From contig JAICSB010000048.1 of NCBI GenBank assembly GCA_025937115.1, positions 1 to 12,340 on the forward strand: a stretch of 12,340 nucleotides of DNA. Reading direction: 5' to 3'. The notes under the pieces are model-generated. The model did not search any database and was not told the DNA's origin. It worked only from the letters and a program-made list of their open reading frames with translations. Each line of letters begins with the position of its first letter. Position 1 is the stretch's first letter. Below, one piece after another: positions 1 through 6,840 of this stretch. The translations under genes and the position numbers were made by a program. The stretch is from Pseudonocardiaceae bacterium. GTDB taxonomy: Bacteria; Actinomycetota; Actinomycetes; Mycobacteriales; Pseudonocardiaceae.

Positions 1-13
1 ACCGTCCACGCGC

Positions 14-59
14 CTCGTGAGTGGCATTGAGTGCTATAACACTGTTTCGCACTCACGAG
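14..59 (-). terminator. Stem-loop ending glmS
   Basis: Two perfect 10-base arms, ctcgtgagtg at 14-23 and its reverse complement at 50-59, enclose a 26-base loop. The loop contains its own short dyad, agtg and cact around 30-43. The outer arm touches the glmS stop codon at 60-62, so the minus-strand transcript would fold right after translation ends. No clear U-run follows, which is common for actinobacterial terminators. It could also act on a plus-strand transcript entering from the left. Terminator function is inferred from position and structure only. Confidence 0.45.
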
Positions 60-1913
60 CTATTCCACGGTGACGGATTTGGCGAGGTTGCGGGGGCGGT
101 CCACGTCGTAGCCGCGTTGCCGGGCGATCTCAGCGGCGAGCACCTGCAGCGGCACGGTGGACACCAGCGGTTGCAAGAGGGTGGGCACCGCGGGCACCTC
201 CAGCAGGTGCGAGGCGTAGGGCCGCACGGTCTCGTCGCCCTCCTCGGCGATGACGATGGTCCGCGCGCCGCGGGCCCGGATCTCCTGGATGTTGGACAGC
301 AACTTGGCGTGCAACACAGCCCGCCCCTTGGGCGAGGGCATCACCACGACCACCGGCAGGCCGCGCTCGAGCAGCGCGATCGGGCCGTGCTTGAGCTCTC
401 CGGCGGCGAAGCCCTCAGCGTGCATGTAAGCGAGCTCCTTGAGCTTCAGCGCGCCTTCCAAGGCCACAGGGAAGCCGACGTGGCGGCCGAGGAAGAGCAC
501 CACCTTGGCGTCTGCGAGCTCGCGGCCCAGCTCGCGCACCTGGTCAACGGTGCTGAGCACCTGGGTCACCGCTGCGGGCATCGCCTCCAGCTCGGCGAAC
601 TCGCGGGCGACCTCGTCGGAGTACTTGGTCCCGCGAGCCTGCGCCAACGCCAGTCCGACCAGGAAGTTGGCGACGATCTGGGCGAGGAACGTCTTGGTGG
701 CGGCCACTCCGATCTCCGGCCCGGCGTGGGTGTAGAGCACCGCGTCGGACTCTCGCGGGATCTGGGCCCCGTTGGTGTTGCAGATCGCCAGTACCCGGGC
801 CTTCTGGTCCTTGGCGTGACGCACCGCTTCCAGGGTGTCCATCGTCTCCCCGGACTGGGAGATCGCCACGACGAGGGTGGACCGGTCCAGCACCGGGTCG
901 CGGTACCGGAATTCACTGGCGAGCTCGACTTCCACCGGCAACCGGCACCAGTGCTCGATGGCGTACTTGGCGACCATCCCGGAGTGATACGCGGTCCCGC
1001 ACGCGACCACGAAAACCTTATCGACGTCGCGCAGCTCCTGGAGGTCCATCCGCTGCTCGTCCAGCACGATCCGACCGTCGATGAAATGCCCGCGCAGGGT
1101 GTTGGCGATGGCGCTGGGTTGTTCCTGGATCTCTTTGAGCATGAAGTAGTCGTGGCCACCCTTCTCCGCCGCGGACAGGTCCCAGTCGATGTGAAAGGGC
1201 TTGCCGGATGCGGGGGCGCCTTGGAAGTCGGTGATCTGGTAGCCATCGCGGGTGATCGTCACTACCTGGTCCTGGCCGAGCTCGACGGCGTCGCGGGTGT
1301 GTTCGATGAACGCCGCGACGTCGGAGGCGACGAAGTGCTCCCCAACGCCCACGCCCACCACCAGCGGCGACGAGCGGCGGGCCGCGACGATCAGGTCGGG
1401 TTCGTCGGCATGAGTGACAACGAGGGTGAAGGCACCGTGCAGCTGGCGGCACACCGTGCGGACGGCCAGTGGCAGGTCACCACAGCTCGCGTAGGCCGCG
1501 GCGAGCAGATGCGCGGCGGTCTCGGTGTCGGTGTCGCTGGTCAGCTCCACCCCGCCACGCTCCAGTTCGGCACGCAACTGGGCGTGGTTCTCAATGATCC
1601 CGTTGTGCACCACGGCTAACCGGCCTGCCGCGTCGCGGTGTGGGTGGGCATTGCGATCGGTCGGCGCACCATGGGTGGCCCAGCGGGTGTGGCCCATCCC
1701 GGCGGTTCCGCGCAACGCCGCGCGCCCGGTTCGAGCGAGCTCGCCGATCAGGTTGGCCAGCGCCCCGGCCTTGCGGGTCACCGCCAGCGTGCCGGCGCTG
1801 GTGAGCACCGCTACACCAGCGGAATCGTATCCGCGGTACTCCAGCCGGCCCAGACCCTGTAGGACGACGTCCAAGGCGTCTCGATGTCCTACGTAGCCCA
1901 CGATTCCGCACAT
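60..1913 (-). CDS. glmS: Glutamine--fructose-6-phosphate aminotransferase (isomerizing)
   Basis: Cytosolic enzyme making glucosamine-6-phosphate from fructose-6-phosphate and glutamine, the first committed step to UDP-GlcNAc and peptidoglycan. The 617 residues match the family length (about 609 in E. coli). The N-terminal class II glutaminase domain (about 1-230) starts MCGIVGY with the nucleophile Cys2; HTRWATHG (75-82), HNGIIEN (103-109) and SDTDTE (126-131) line the glutamine site. Two SIS sugar-phosphate domains follow, with the VACGTAYHSG and AISQSGET motifs, then the EGALKLKELAYMHAEGF segment and the usual tail ending RNLAKSVTVE. A GTG at 1922 would add MTP, but the ATG at 1913 is preferred because the cysteine must be exposed as residue 1 after Met removal. 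There is no Shine-Dalgarno sequence; a -10 element seven bases upstream suggests a leaderless mRNA. No inactivating change is seen. Confidence 0.97.
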   Translation of the reverse strand: MCGIVGYVGHRDALDVVLQGLGRLEYRGYDSAGVAVLTSAGTLAVTRKAGALANLIGELARTGRAALRGTAGMGHTRWATHGAPTDRNAHPHRDAAGRLAVVHNGIIENHAQLRAELERGGVELTSDTDTETAAHLLAAAYASCGDLPLAVRTVCRQLHGAFTLVVTHADEPDLIVAARRSSPLVVGVGVGEHFVASDVAAFIEHTRDAVELGQDQVVTITRDGYQITDFQGAPASGKPFHIDWDLSAAEKGGHDYFMLKEIQEQPSAIANTLRGHFIDGRIVLDEQRMDLQELRDVDKVFVVACGTAYHSGMVAKYAIEHWCRLPVEVELASEFRYRDPVLDRSTLVVAISQSGETMDTLEAVRHAKDQKARVLAICNTNGAQIPRESDAVLYTHAGPEIGVAATKTFLAQIVANFLVGLALAQARGTKYSDEVAREFAELEAMPAAVTQVLSTVDQVRELGRELADAKVVLFLGRHVGFPVALEGALKLKELAYMHAEGFAAGELKHGPIALLERGLPVVVVMPSPKGRAVLHAKLLSNIQEIRARGARTIVIAEEGDETVRPYASHLLEVPAVPTLLQPLVSTVPLQVLAAEIARQRGYDVDRPRNLAKSVTVE

Positions 1914-1920
1914 GGGCGTC

Positions 1921-1926
1921 ACGCTA
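1921..1926 (-). promoter_or_regulatory. -10 element for a leaderless glmS mRNA
   Basis: On the minus strand TAGCGT fits the actinobacterial -10 pattern TANNNT and lies exactly seven bases before the glmS ATG, with no Shine-Dalgarno in between. That spacing puts the predicted transcription start at or next to the ATG, the signature of leaderless transcripts. No good -35 hexamer is visible at 17-18 bases. The call is inferred from spacing and consensus. Confidence 0.4.
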
Positions 1927-1951
1927 GCCCAACGTCATCTCCGCGATCCGA

Positions 1952-1957
1952 TACCGT
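1952..1957 (+). promoter_or_regulatory. -10 element for the hydrolase-fold gene
   Basis: TACCGT fits TANNNT and lies eight bases before the ATG at 1966, again with no Shine-Dalgarno. This favours the 1966 start over the in-frame ATG at 1912, which would overlap the glmS start codon. The element faces the glmS -10 within the same 52-base gap. The -35 position (about 1929-1934) is a poor match. Confidence 0.33.
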
Positions 1958-1965
1958 CCCGGCTC

Positions 1966-2748
1966 ATGGCACGCACCGATCCCGCGGTCCGCCGCACGGT
2001 CGAGGAGCTGTCCCGGCCAGGTCCGCATGCGGTCGCCCGCGGTGACCTCGCAGCGGCCGGCTTGCCCGGGGTGGTGTTCACTCCGCGCTCCGGGCTGGGA
2101 CTGCCCGCCGTCGCGTTCGGGCACGGCTGGTTGCAGCCGACGGCACGCTACGACGAGTTGCTGCGTCACCTGGCCACCTGGGGTTTCGTCGCGGCAGCGC
2201 CCGCCACTCAGGGCGGCCCGCTGGCGTCGCACCGCCAGTTCGCCACCGATCTACGCACCGCGCTGGACGTGTGCGCCGGCGTGCGGCTGGGCGAGGGCGC
2301 GATCAGCGTCGATCCCGGCATGCTGGGTCTGGTGGGGCACGGGATGGGCGGCGGTTGCGCGGTGCTCGCGGCGGCCGATGACGGCCGGTGCCGGGCGGTG
2401 GTCACCCTGGCGTTGGCCGAGACCCTGCCGTCAGCGGTAGCTGCCGCGCCCCGCTGCACCATGCCGGGCCTGCACGTGGCGGGAGACAACGACCAGGTGG
2501 CCCCGGCCGTCGGGCATGCCGAACCGGTGGTCAGGGCGTGGGCCGGCCCGGTGCAGCTGCGGACGGTGCCCAAGGCCAGCCATCTCGGCTTCACCGAAGG
2601 CCCACATTGGACTGACATGCTCATCGGCAGTGGCTCAGAAGCCGCAACCCGGCGGATCAGTCGGGCGTTGGTCACCGCGTTTTTGCTGCGTCACCTCGTC
2701 GGCGCCACCGACTACGACGTTCTGCTGGCCGAGCCGGAAGCGGGATAG
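1966..2748 (+). CDS. Alpha/beta-hydrolase-fold protein lacking the nucleophile Ser
   Basis: 260 residues with the layout of dienelactone-hydrolase/polyester-hydrolase-like proteins. FGHGWLQP (51-58) sits at the usual oxyanion-loop position, and the nucleophile elbow is GLVGHGMGGG (121-130). The Asp motif GDNDQVAP (173-180) and His motif ASHLGF (204-209) are kept. The elbow serine is replaced by Gly126 (GHGMG instead of GHSMG; codon GGG), so classical Ser hydrolase chemistry is not expected. No signal peptide or membrane helix is seen, so it is probably cytosolic. It diverges from glmS and ends one base from the glmM stop. As I recall, M. tuberculosis has a similar-sized plus-strand gene, Rv3438, in this slot; orthology is inferred from position and length. 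The start at 1966 (MARTDP) is chosen for its -10 spacing; the ATG at 1912 would add 18 unconvincing residues. Function unknown; likely a pseudoenzyme or a non-classical hydrolase. Confidence 0.85.
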   Translation: MARTDPAVRRTVEELSRPGPHAVARGDLAAAGLPGVVFTPRSGLGLPAVAFGHGWLQPTARYDELLRHLATWGFVAAAPATQGGPLASHRQFATDLRTALDVCAGVRLGEGAISVDPGMLGLVGHGMGGGCAVLAAADDGRCRAVVTLALAETLPSAVAAAPRCTMPGLHVAGDNDQVAPAVGHAEPVVRAWAGPVQLRTVPKASHLGFTEGPHWTDMLIGSGSEAATRRISRALVTAFLLRHLVGATDYDVLLAEPEAG

Positions 2749-2749
2749 G

Positions 2750-4102
2750 TCAGCTAACGGCGGCGACAACCTTGGCTACCCGGGCGGCAATGTCCGTGGC
2801 GGCGGATTCGGTGGGCGCCTCGACCATCACGCGCACCAGTTGCTCGGTTCCTGATGGGCGCAGCAGGATGCGGCCGGTATCGCCTAGTTCGGCCTCGGCA
2901 TCGGCGAGCGCCTCGGCCACCGCGGGTGCCGCCGCGACCGCCGCCTTCTCCGTGACCACGACGTTGACCAGCACCTGCGGCAGCCGGGTCAGCACGCCGG
3001 CCAGCTCCGCCAGGTTGTCGCCCGAGGTAACCATCCGGGCCATCAGTCGCAATGCGGTGAGCAACCCGTCGCCGGTGGTGGCGTACTCGGGAAGCACCAC
3101 GTGCCCGGACTGTTCACCACCCAGCGAGAACCCACCCGCGGTCAGCGCCTCGAGCACGTACCGGTCCCCCACCGCGGTGGTCTTGACGATCACACCATGC
3201 TCGCGCATCGCCTGGTGCAACCCCAGGTTGCTCATCACGGTGGTCACCAAGGTGTTCTCGACCAGCTCAGCGCTGTCCCGCATGGCCAGCGCGAGGATGG
3301 CCATGATCTGGTCCCCGTCGACCACCGCACCGGTGGCATCCACGGCCAAACAGCGATCGGCGTCGCCATCGTGCGCGATACCGATCGCGGCGCGCTGCGC
3401 CACGACCGCCGCGCGCAGATCATCCAGATGGGCGGATCCGCAGCCGTCGTTGATATTGAGGCCGTCCGGCTGAGCGTGCAGCGCCACGACGTCAGCACCG
3501 GCCCTGTGGTAAGCCTCCGGAGCGACGACGGACGCCGCGCCATGGGCGCAGTCGACCACCACGCGAACCCCGTCCAGCGAGTGCGGGGTGGCCAGCAGCA
3601 GGTGATCCACGTAGCGCCCGGCGGCCTCTGAGACATCCCGCACCCGGCCGATCCGGGCTCCGGTGGGACGTTGCCTCTCGCGGCTGTGCACGCGGGCGGC
3701 GATCTCGTCTTCCACCGCGTCGGGAAGTTTGTGGCCGCCGGCGGCGAAGAGCTTGATGCCGTTGTCCGGCATCGGGTTATGTGACGCGGAGATCATCACT
3801 CCGAGGTCCGCGGACAGCTCGCCCACCAGGTGCGCAACCGCCGGCGTGGGCAGCACCCCGACGCGCAGCACATCGGCGCCCGCCGCAGTCAGACCGGCGG
3901 TAACGGCCGCCTCCAGCATCTCGCCGCTGGCCCGCGGGTCCCGGCCCACGACAGCTACCGGACGGGACCCGGTAACGCCACGGCCCCGGTCGACAAGCAC
4001 CCGCGCCGCCGCGCCGGACAGGGCCAACGCCAGCTCCGGCGTGAGCTCGGAGTTCGCCAACCCGCGCACCCCGTCGGTACCGAACAGGCGGGATGTCAAC
4101 AC
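2750..4102 (-). CDS. glmM: Phosphoglucosamine mutase
   Basis: Interconverts glucosamine-6-phosphate and glucosamine-1-phosphate, the step after GlmS on the way to UDP-GlcNAc. The protein has 450 residues, the usual length, and all four alpha-D-phosphohexomutase domains. It shows [10 protein letters not shown] (5-14) at the N-terminus, the phosphoserine loop ISASHNP (104-110) with catalytic Ser107, and the metal loop DGDADR (245-250). The sugar-specificity loop GGEQSGH (328-334) and the phosphate-binding loop RPSGTE (415-420) follow. The start is GTG at 4102, directly followed by TTG; the Shine-Dalgarno is weak. It begins 25 bases after the rpsI stop, so it is probably cotranscribed with rplM and rpsI, a conserved actinobacterial arrangement. 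It converges on the hydrolase-fold gene with a one-base gap, leaving no room for a separate terminator. All key residues are present. Confidence 0.97.
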   Translation of the reverse strand: MLTSRLFGTDGVRGLANSELTPELALALSGAAARVLVDRGRGVTGSRPVAVVGRDPRASGEMLEAAVTAGLTAAGADVLRVGVLPTPAVAHLVGELSADLGVMISASHNPMPDNGIKLFAAGGHKLPDAVEDEIAARVHSRERQRPTGARIGRVRDVSEAAGRYVDHLLLATPHSLDGVRVVVDCAHGAASVVAPEAYHRAGADVVALHAQPDGLNINDGCGSAHLDDLRAAVVAQRAAIGIAHDGDADRCLAVDATGAVVDGDQIMAILALAMRDSAELVENTLVTTVMSNLGLHQAMREHGVIVKTTAVGDRYVLEALTAGGFSLGGEQSGHVVLPEYATTGDGLLTALRLMARMVTSGDNLAELAGVLTRLPQVLVNVVVTEKAAVAAAPAVAEALADAEAELGDTGRILLRPSGTEQLVRVMVEAPTESAATDIAARVAKVVAAVS

Positions 4103-4127
4103 TGGCGAGGCGGCAAAGCTCGCGGTA

Positions 4128-4697
4128 TCAACGCTTCGAGTACTGGGGCGCCTTGCGCGCCTTCTTCAGTCCGTACTTCTTGCGTTCGGTGGCTCTGGAG
4201 TCACGAGTGAGGAAGCCCGCCTTCTTCAGAGCCGGGCGATCGTCGATGTTGATCTCGATCAGTGCACGGGCGATGGCCAGTCGCAGCGCGCCGGCCTGGC
4301 CCGACGTACCGCCACCGGAGAGGTTAGCGAATACGTCGTAGGCCTCGGGCTTGTTCACGGTGACCAGGGGGTCCCGGATCAACTGCTGGTGCACCTTGTT
4401 GGGGAAGTACTTCTCCAGGGTCGTGCCGTTGAGCTTGAAAACACCGGTGCCGGGCGTCAGCCGCACCCGCACCACCGCTTCCTTACGGCGACCCACCGCT
4501 TGGGTGGCCTGACCGCTGGGCACCGGCATCGCCGGTACGAGCGGGGCCGGTGCAACAGCGGCCGGTCCGGCCTCGGGTTGCGTCGTCTGCGGGGTGGTCA
4601 CGGCGTCTCTCGGGTCCTCACTGGTTGCGGCTGCGTCGGAAACGGTCACTGGATCAGGAATGGTCACTGGGTCAATACTCACTGGGTCAATACTCAC
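4128..4697 (-). CDS. rpsI: 30S ribosomal protein S9 (uS9) with long N-terminal extension
   Basis: Component of the small ribosomal subunit whose C-terminal tail reaches the decoding region. The core starts around residue 67 with [14 protein letters not shown] and ends with the conserved basic tail [17 protein letters not shown]. Total length is 189 residues, against about 130 in E. coli and about 150 in M. tuberculosis, because of an Ala/Pro/Thr- and acid-rich extension of about 65 residues. The extension opens with near-repeats of (S/T)I(P)DPV encoded by a 15-base tandem DNA repeat. The GTG start overlaps the rplM stop by four bases (GTGA), which suggests translational coupling and fixes the start. 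The next GTG, 15 bases downstream, is an identical repeat copy, so the real start could be one unit shorter. Confidence 0.96.
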   Translation of the reverse strand: MSIDPVSIDPVTIPDPVTVSDAAATSEDPRDAVTTPQTTQPEAGPAAVAPAPLVPAMPVPSGQATQAVGRRKEAVVRVRLTPGTGVFKLNGTTLEKYFPNKVHQQLIRDPLVTVNKPEAYDVFANLSGGGTSGQAGALRLAIARALIEINIDDRPALKKAGFLTRDSRATERKKYGLKKARKAPQYSKR

Positions 4698-4701
4698 TGG
4701 G
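4664..4701. repeat. 15-bp tandem repeat at the rplM/rpsI junction
   Basis: A 38-base stretch with perfect period 15 (about 2.5 copies of tcactgggtcaatac on the plus strand). It spans the rplM stop, the rpsI GTG start and the first codons of rpsI. The period keeps frame and yields repeated SIDPV units. Copy-number change by slippage would alter the S9 N-terminus in whole pentapeptides without a frameshift, and each unit carries another GTG. Confidence 0.9.
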
Positions 4702-5137
4702 CGACCTGAGTGATCTCGAATGGCTGTGGTTTTTGGGCCGCATGGGGGTGCTCAGCGGTGGCGTAGACCTTGAGTTTGCTGGCCATCGCCCGGCCCAACG
4801 TGGTTTTCGGAAGCATGCCCTTGATGGACTTCTCCACCAGCCGCTCCGGCCTGGTCGCGAGCATCTCGTTGAACGATCGCCGCTTGAGACCGCCCGGATA
4901 ACCGCTGTGCCGGTAGACGAAGCTGCGATCGCCCTTGTTCCCGGTCAACGCCACCTTGCCGGCGTTGACGATCACCACGAAGTCGCCGGTGTCGACATGG
5001 CGGGCGTAGGTGGGCTTGTGTTTGCCGCGCAGCAGCGTGGCGACCTGGCTGGCGAGGCGGCCCAGGACCACGTCCGTGGCGTCGATGACATGCCAGGCGC
5101 GCTCGACCTCGCCGGGCTTAGGGCTGTACGTGCGCAC
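4694..5137 (-). CDS. rplM: 50S ribosomal protein L13 (uL13)
   Basis: Early-assembling large-subunit ribosomal protein. The 147 residues match the bacterial family. They include the N-terminal [17 protein letters not shown] and [27 protein letters not shown] in the middle, and HSGYPGG and [10 protein letters not shown] toward the C-terminus. The start is GTG at 5137, preceded by GAGG seven bases upstream on the minus strand. A nearby upstream ATG runs straight into a TAG and cannot be used. It overlaps rpsI by four bases, the classic L13-S9 pair. A promoter at 5209-5238 leaves a leader of about 65 bases. It lies directly downstream of the WXG100 pair but appears transcriptionally separated by a stem-loop. 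Confidence 0.97.
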   Translation of the reverse strand: MRTYSPKPGEVERAWHVIDATDVVLGRLASQVATLLRGKHKPTYARHVDTGDFVVIVNAGKVALTGNKGDRSFVYRHSGYPGGLKRRSFNEMLATRPERLVEKSIKGMLPKTTLGRAMASKLKVYATAEHPHAAQKPQPFEITQVAQ

Positions 5138-5208
5138 GGACCTACCTCATTATCGCATTCGCAGGGTCATCGATCAGGAGCCGCGCACATCCGCACAGCA
5201 GCGTGGAA

Positions 5209-5238
5209 ACGATACCGGGCGCCGCGCAGTCCGGTCAA
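5209..5238 (-). promoter_or_regulatory. Housekeeping-type promoter for rplM-rpsI-glmM
   Basis: On the minus strand TTGACC (5238-5233), an 18-base spacer, then TATCGT (5214-5209). Both hexamers fit a primary-sigma promoter (TTGACA, TANNNT). The predicted start near 5202 gives a leader of about 65 bases to the rplM GTG. The -35 follows directly on the tail of the stem-loop that closes the esx unit, so one transcription unit ends where the next begins. Confidence 0.55.
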
Positions 5239-5239
5239 A

Positions 5240-5287
5240 CCGGGGTCGCCGCCGGGCAGACGGAGTGATACCCAGCGGCGACCCGGG
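5240..5287 (-). terminator. Strong stem-loop after the esxT-like gene
   Basis: Arms at 5240-5256 and 5271-5287 are complementary over 17 bases with two mismatches. They are very GC-rich and enclose a 14-base loop. The structure begins seven bases past the esxT-like stop on the minus strand, and its far arm is followed by TTT. This is the best terminator candidate in the window and would insulate the WXG100 genes from rplM. Confidence 0.65.
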
Positions 5288-5293
5288 ACGGGG

Positions 5294-5581
5294 CTACGAC
5301 CAGCGCGCGCGGTTCGACGCTTCGCCGGCCTGGTAGTTCTCGTTTGAGGTACCCAGCGCCACGCCAATCTGGTTGAGCACCTGGTTCAGGTCGTTCGCCG
5401 ACCGATCCCACTTCGCCTGGTGGGCCTGGTAGGCGGACGACGCATCGCCGCTCCAGGTCTCCACCATCGGTTGCAGGTAACGCTTGAGGTCCTCCATCTC
5501 ACGGCTGATGTTCGTCCACGTCGTCTGGATCGAGCTCCGCGCGCTCTCCAGCTCGCCGAAGGTGACCAGGATCTCGCTCAC
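5294..5581 (-). CDS. esxT: WXG100 family secreted protein, EsxT-like
   Basis: 95-residue helical-hairpin protein exported by type VII (ESX) secretion, usually as a dimer with the neighbouring WXG100 protein. The central turn carries W43-S44-G45, and Y83-QAG-E87 near the C-terminus fits the YxxxD/E export signal. There is no cleavable signal peptide, as expected. The start is GTG at 5581, with AAGGAG eight bases upstream. The gene follows the esxU-like gene by 38 bases, and its stop is followed by a strong stem-loop. The name rests on position: second of the pair, directly before rplM, as M. tuberculosis esxT is in ESX-4. Sequence alone only supports WXG100. Confidence 0.88.
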   Translation of the reverse strand: MSEILVTFGELESARSSIQTTWTNISREMEDLKRYLQPMVETWSGDASSAYQAHQAKWDRSANDLNQVLNQIGVALGTSNENYQAGEASNRARWS

Positions 5582-5619
5582 GTATCTATCTCCTTGATTC
5601 AGCAGTACGGGTCGCTACT

Positions 5620-5934
5620 TCAGCTGCCGAGGGCCTGGCTGATCCGCGAATAGGTCTGGTTCTCGTTCCCGTCGGCCTGGGCATAGGTGGTCCCGGATCC
5701 GCGGATCTGCTCACCGATGCTGTTGAGCGCCTCGTTGAGGTTGCGCGCATCGGTATCCCAGCGCTCCATGAGAAGTTGGAAGGCCGTCGATGCCTGGCCC
5801 TTCCACGCGCCGGCCAGCGGTGCCAGCTGGTTGCGCAGACCCGAGAGCTGACCCTGCACGCTCTGGTTCACCTCGGCGACGTGATTCGCCGCCGACTGCA
5901 TCTGCTCGAACTGTGCGCCGAACTGCTGTGCCAT
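5620..5934 (-). CDS. esxU: WXG100 family secreted protein, EsxU-like
   Basis: 104-residue WXG100 protein, the probable partner of the esxT-like protein. W44-K45-G46 forms the turn between the two helices, and Y84-AQA-D88 fits the YxxxD export signal. The residues after it end in ISQALGS, a tail of the kind that binds the last ATPase domain of EccC in studied ESX systems. The ATG at 5934 is chosen because it has GAGGAG ten bases upstream and gives the normal family length. Longer in-frame starts up to 6048 would add 38 basic residues unlike any WXG100 N-terminus. An ECF-like promoter lies about 55 bases upstream. In M. tuberculosis ESX-4 esxU lies close to eccC4; here about 2.6 kb of other genes intervene. 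Confidence 0.88.
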   Translation of the reverse strand: MAQQFGAQFEQMQSAANHVAEVNQSVQGQLSGLRNQLAPLAGAWKGQASTAFQLLMERWDTDARNLNEALNSIGEQIRGSGTTYAQADGNENQTYSRISQALGS

Positions 5935-5989
5935 CTGCTGTGGTCTCCTCGAGTTGGTCGGTCGGGTTAGGCGATGTGACGACAAGAGG

Positions 5990-6015
5990 GACGCCACACT
6001 GCCAGACCCGGTTCC
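5990..6015 (-). promoter_or_regulatory. Possible ECF-sigma promoter for the esx pair
   Basis: On the minus strand GGAAC (6015-6011), a 17-base spacer, then CGTC (5993-5990). This fits the GGAAC / CGTC-or-CGTT pattern of extracytoplasmic-function sigma promoters. The predicted start near 5983 gives a leader of about 50 bases to the esxU-like ATG. If real, the substrates can be switched on by envelope stress independently of eccC. Such short motifs occur by chance in GC-rich DNA. Confidence 0.33.
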
Positions 6016-6080
6016 CAACCGTGACCGGCTGGTCGCAGAACGTTGCACACGCGAACGCCGACCGCCGGAACTGATGGTCG

Positions 6081-6599
6081 TCAGTAGCCGCCGGTGCCTG
6101 CGCCTGGCTCGGACGGGCTGGTGGATTCGCCCGCGCCGCCGACGGTGAAGTGCGTGTCCATCCCCTTTGCTTTGTGGCCATCGACCGGGCAGTACATCTC
6201 GTAGCTTCCTGGCTGCAGCGTCACAGTGAGCCTCGCTGTCTGACCCGGCTGGACATCATCCGTCTGCTGATCCGACACTCCTGGTCCGTCGACCTCAATG
6301 GCATGCACCGCCTGACCGGAGTTGACCGCGACAAAGGTGTAGATGCCCGGGGTGAAATTCTGCTGGGACAGCGCCAGATGGAAGTCGGTCATCTGGACCG
6401 TCACCTGGTTGCTCGCTGGTTGGCTGCTCGGTGGACTGCTGGCGGTGGCCGAGGCGCCACCGCTGGATGGAGCACTGGCGGTCCCGCCACCGCTGCACGC
6501 CGCCACCGCGAGGGCCACACCTGTTATTGCGGCGCCGACCGCGAGCCGCAGACTACCCACGTCGCTTCGCCTCAGTGCCCCGAAGACACACGCCTTCAT
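6081..6599 (-). CDS. Cupredoxin-domain (type-1 copper) lipoprotein
   Basis: 172 residues. A signal peptide ends in the lipobox VAAC (Cys35), predicting a lipid anchor on the outer face of the membrane. A Ser/Pro/Ala/Gly-rich linker (36-65) leads to a single cupredoxin beta-sandwich of about 65-153. Putative type-1 copper ligands are His99, Cys137, His142 and Met147. The C-terminal ligand loop CPVDGHKAKGM has spacing C-x4-H-x4-M, as in rusticyanin-type proteins, rather than the C-x2-H of plastocyanin. A Gly/Ser/Pro tail follows. The ATG at 6599 has GGAGG nine bases upstream. Likely roles are extracytoplasmic electron transfer or copper binding; no partner oxidoreductase is in view. A 12-base palindrome lies at the presumed transcription start. 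It reads toward the esx pair, 146 bases away, but that pair has its own candidate promoter. Confidence 0.88.
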   Translation of the reverse strand: MKACVFGALRRSDVGSLRLAVGAAITGVALAVAACSGGGTASAPSSGGASATASSPPSSQPASNQVTVQMTDFHLALSQQNFTPGIYTFVAVNSGQAVHAIEVDGPGVSDQQTDDVQPGQTARLTVTLQPGSYEMYCPVDGHKAKGMDTHFTVGGAGESTSPSEPGAGTGGY

Positions 6600-6626
6600 C
6601 GTCGTCCACCTCCAGTTCTCTCGACT

Positions 6627-6645
6627 ACCTGATCAGGTGACGCTA
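6627..6645 (-). promoter_or_regulatory. Candidate -10 and overlapping operator for the cupredoxin gene
   Basis: On the minus strand TAGCGT (6645-6640) fits the -10 pattern TANNNT. It is followed at once by the perfect 12-base palindrome acctgatcaggt (6638-6627). The predicted transcription start falls inside the palindrome, a typical repressor site. The regulator is unknown; a copper-responsive repressor is possible but the sequence alone does not show it. The -35 is poor. Confidence 0.4.
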
Positions 6646-6733
6646 TGCGCTCCTCCGTGAGCCGGACTGCTCGTTGGATCCACCGTGACTACATCGTGAT
6701 GTGAATCTGCGACGTTGCGGCGGGAGGCGACCT

Positions 6734-6827
6734 TGATCACTGATTGCGATGCGAGCCACCGTCCGTTGCGTTGCCCCGGTAGCCCAACCGCCGCCGTCGT
6801 TCCCCTGATCACTCATGATCACAGATT
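6734..6827. repeat. Repeated TGATCAC words
   Basis: tgatcac occurs at 6734-6740, 6806-6812 and 6816-6822, the last two exactly ten bases apart. Extended copies tgatcactgatt (6734-6745) and tgatcacagatt (6816-6827) match at 11 of 12 bases. A fourth TGATCA lies at the centre of the palindrome at 6627-6638. The clustering suggests binding sites for one dimeric regulator, with the ten-base pair on the same helix face. Confidence 0.5.
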
Positions 6828-6840
6828 GGGAAGGATGAGC

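Noticed and set aside
21..1619. 532-residue open frame on the plus strand opposite glmS
   Set aside because: Antisense shadow of a clearly recognised gene. It is Gly/His/Arg-rich with no motif, and exists only because of GC-biased codons.
1912..1965. Upstream ATG start for the hydrolase-fold gene
   Set aside because: It would overlap the glmS start codon and add 18 residues with no family resemblance. No Shine-Dalgarno or suitable -10 is seen, whereas 1966 has a well-spaced -10.
5935..6048. Longer start for the esxU-like gene
   Set aside because: The extra 38 residues are basic and unlike WXG100 N-termini; the ATG at 5934 has a proper Shine-Dalgarno and gives the normal length.
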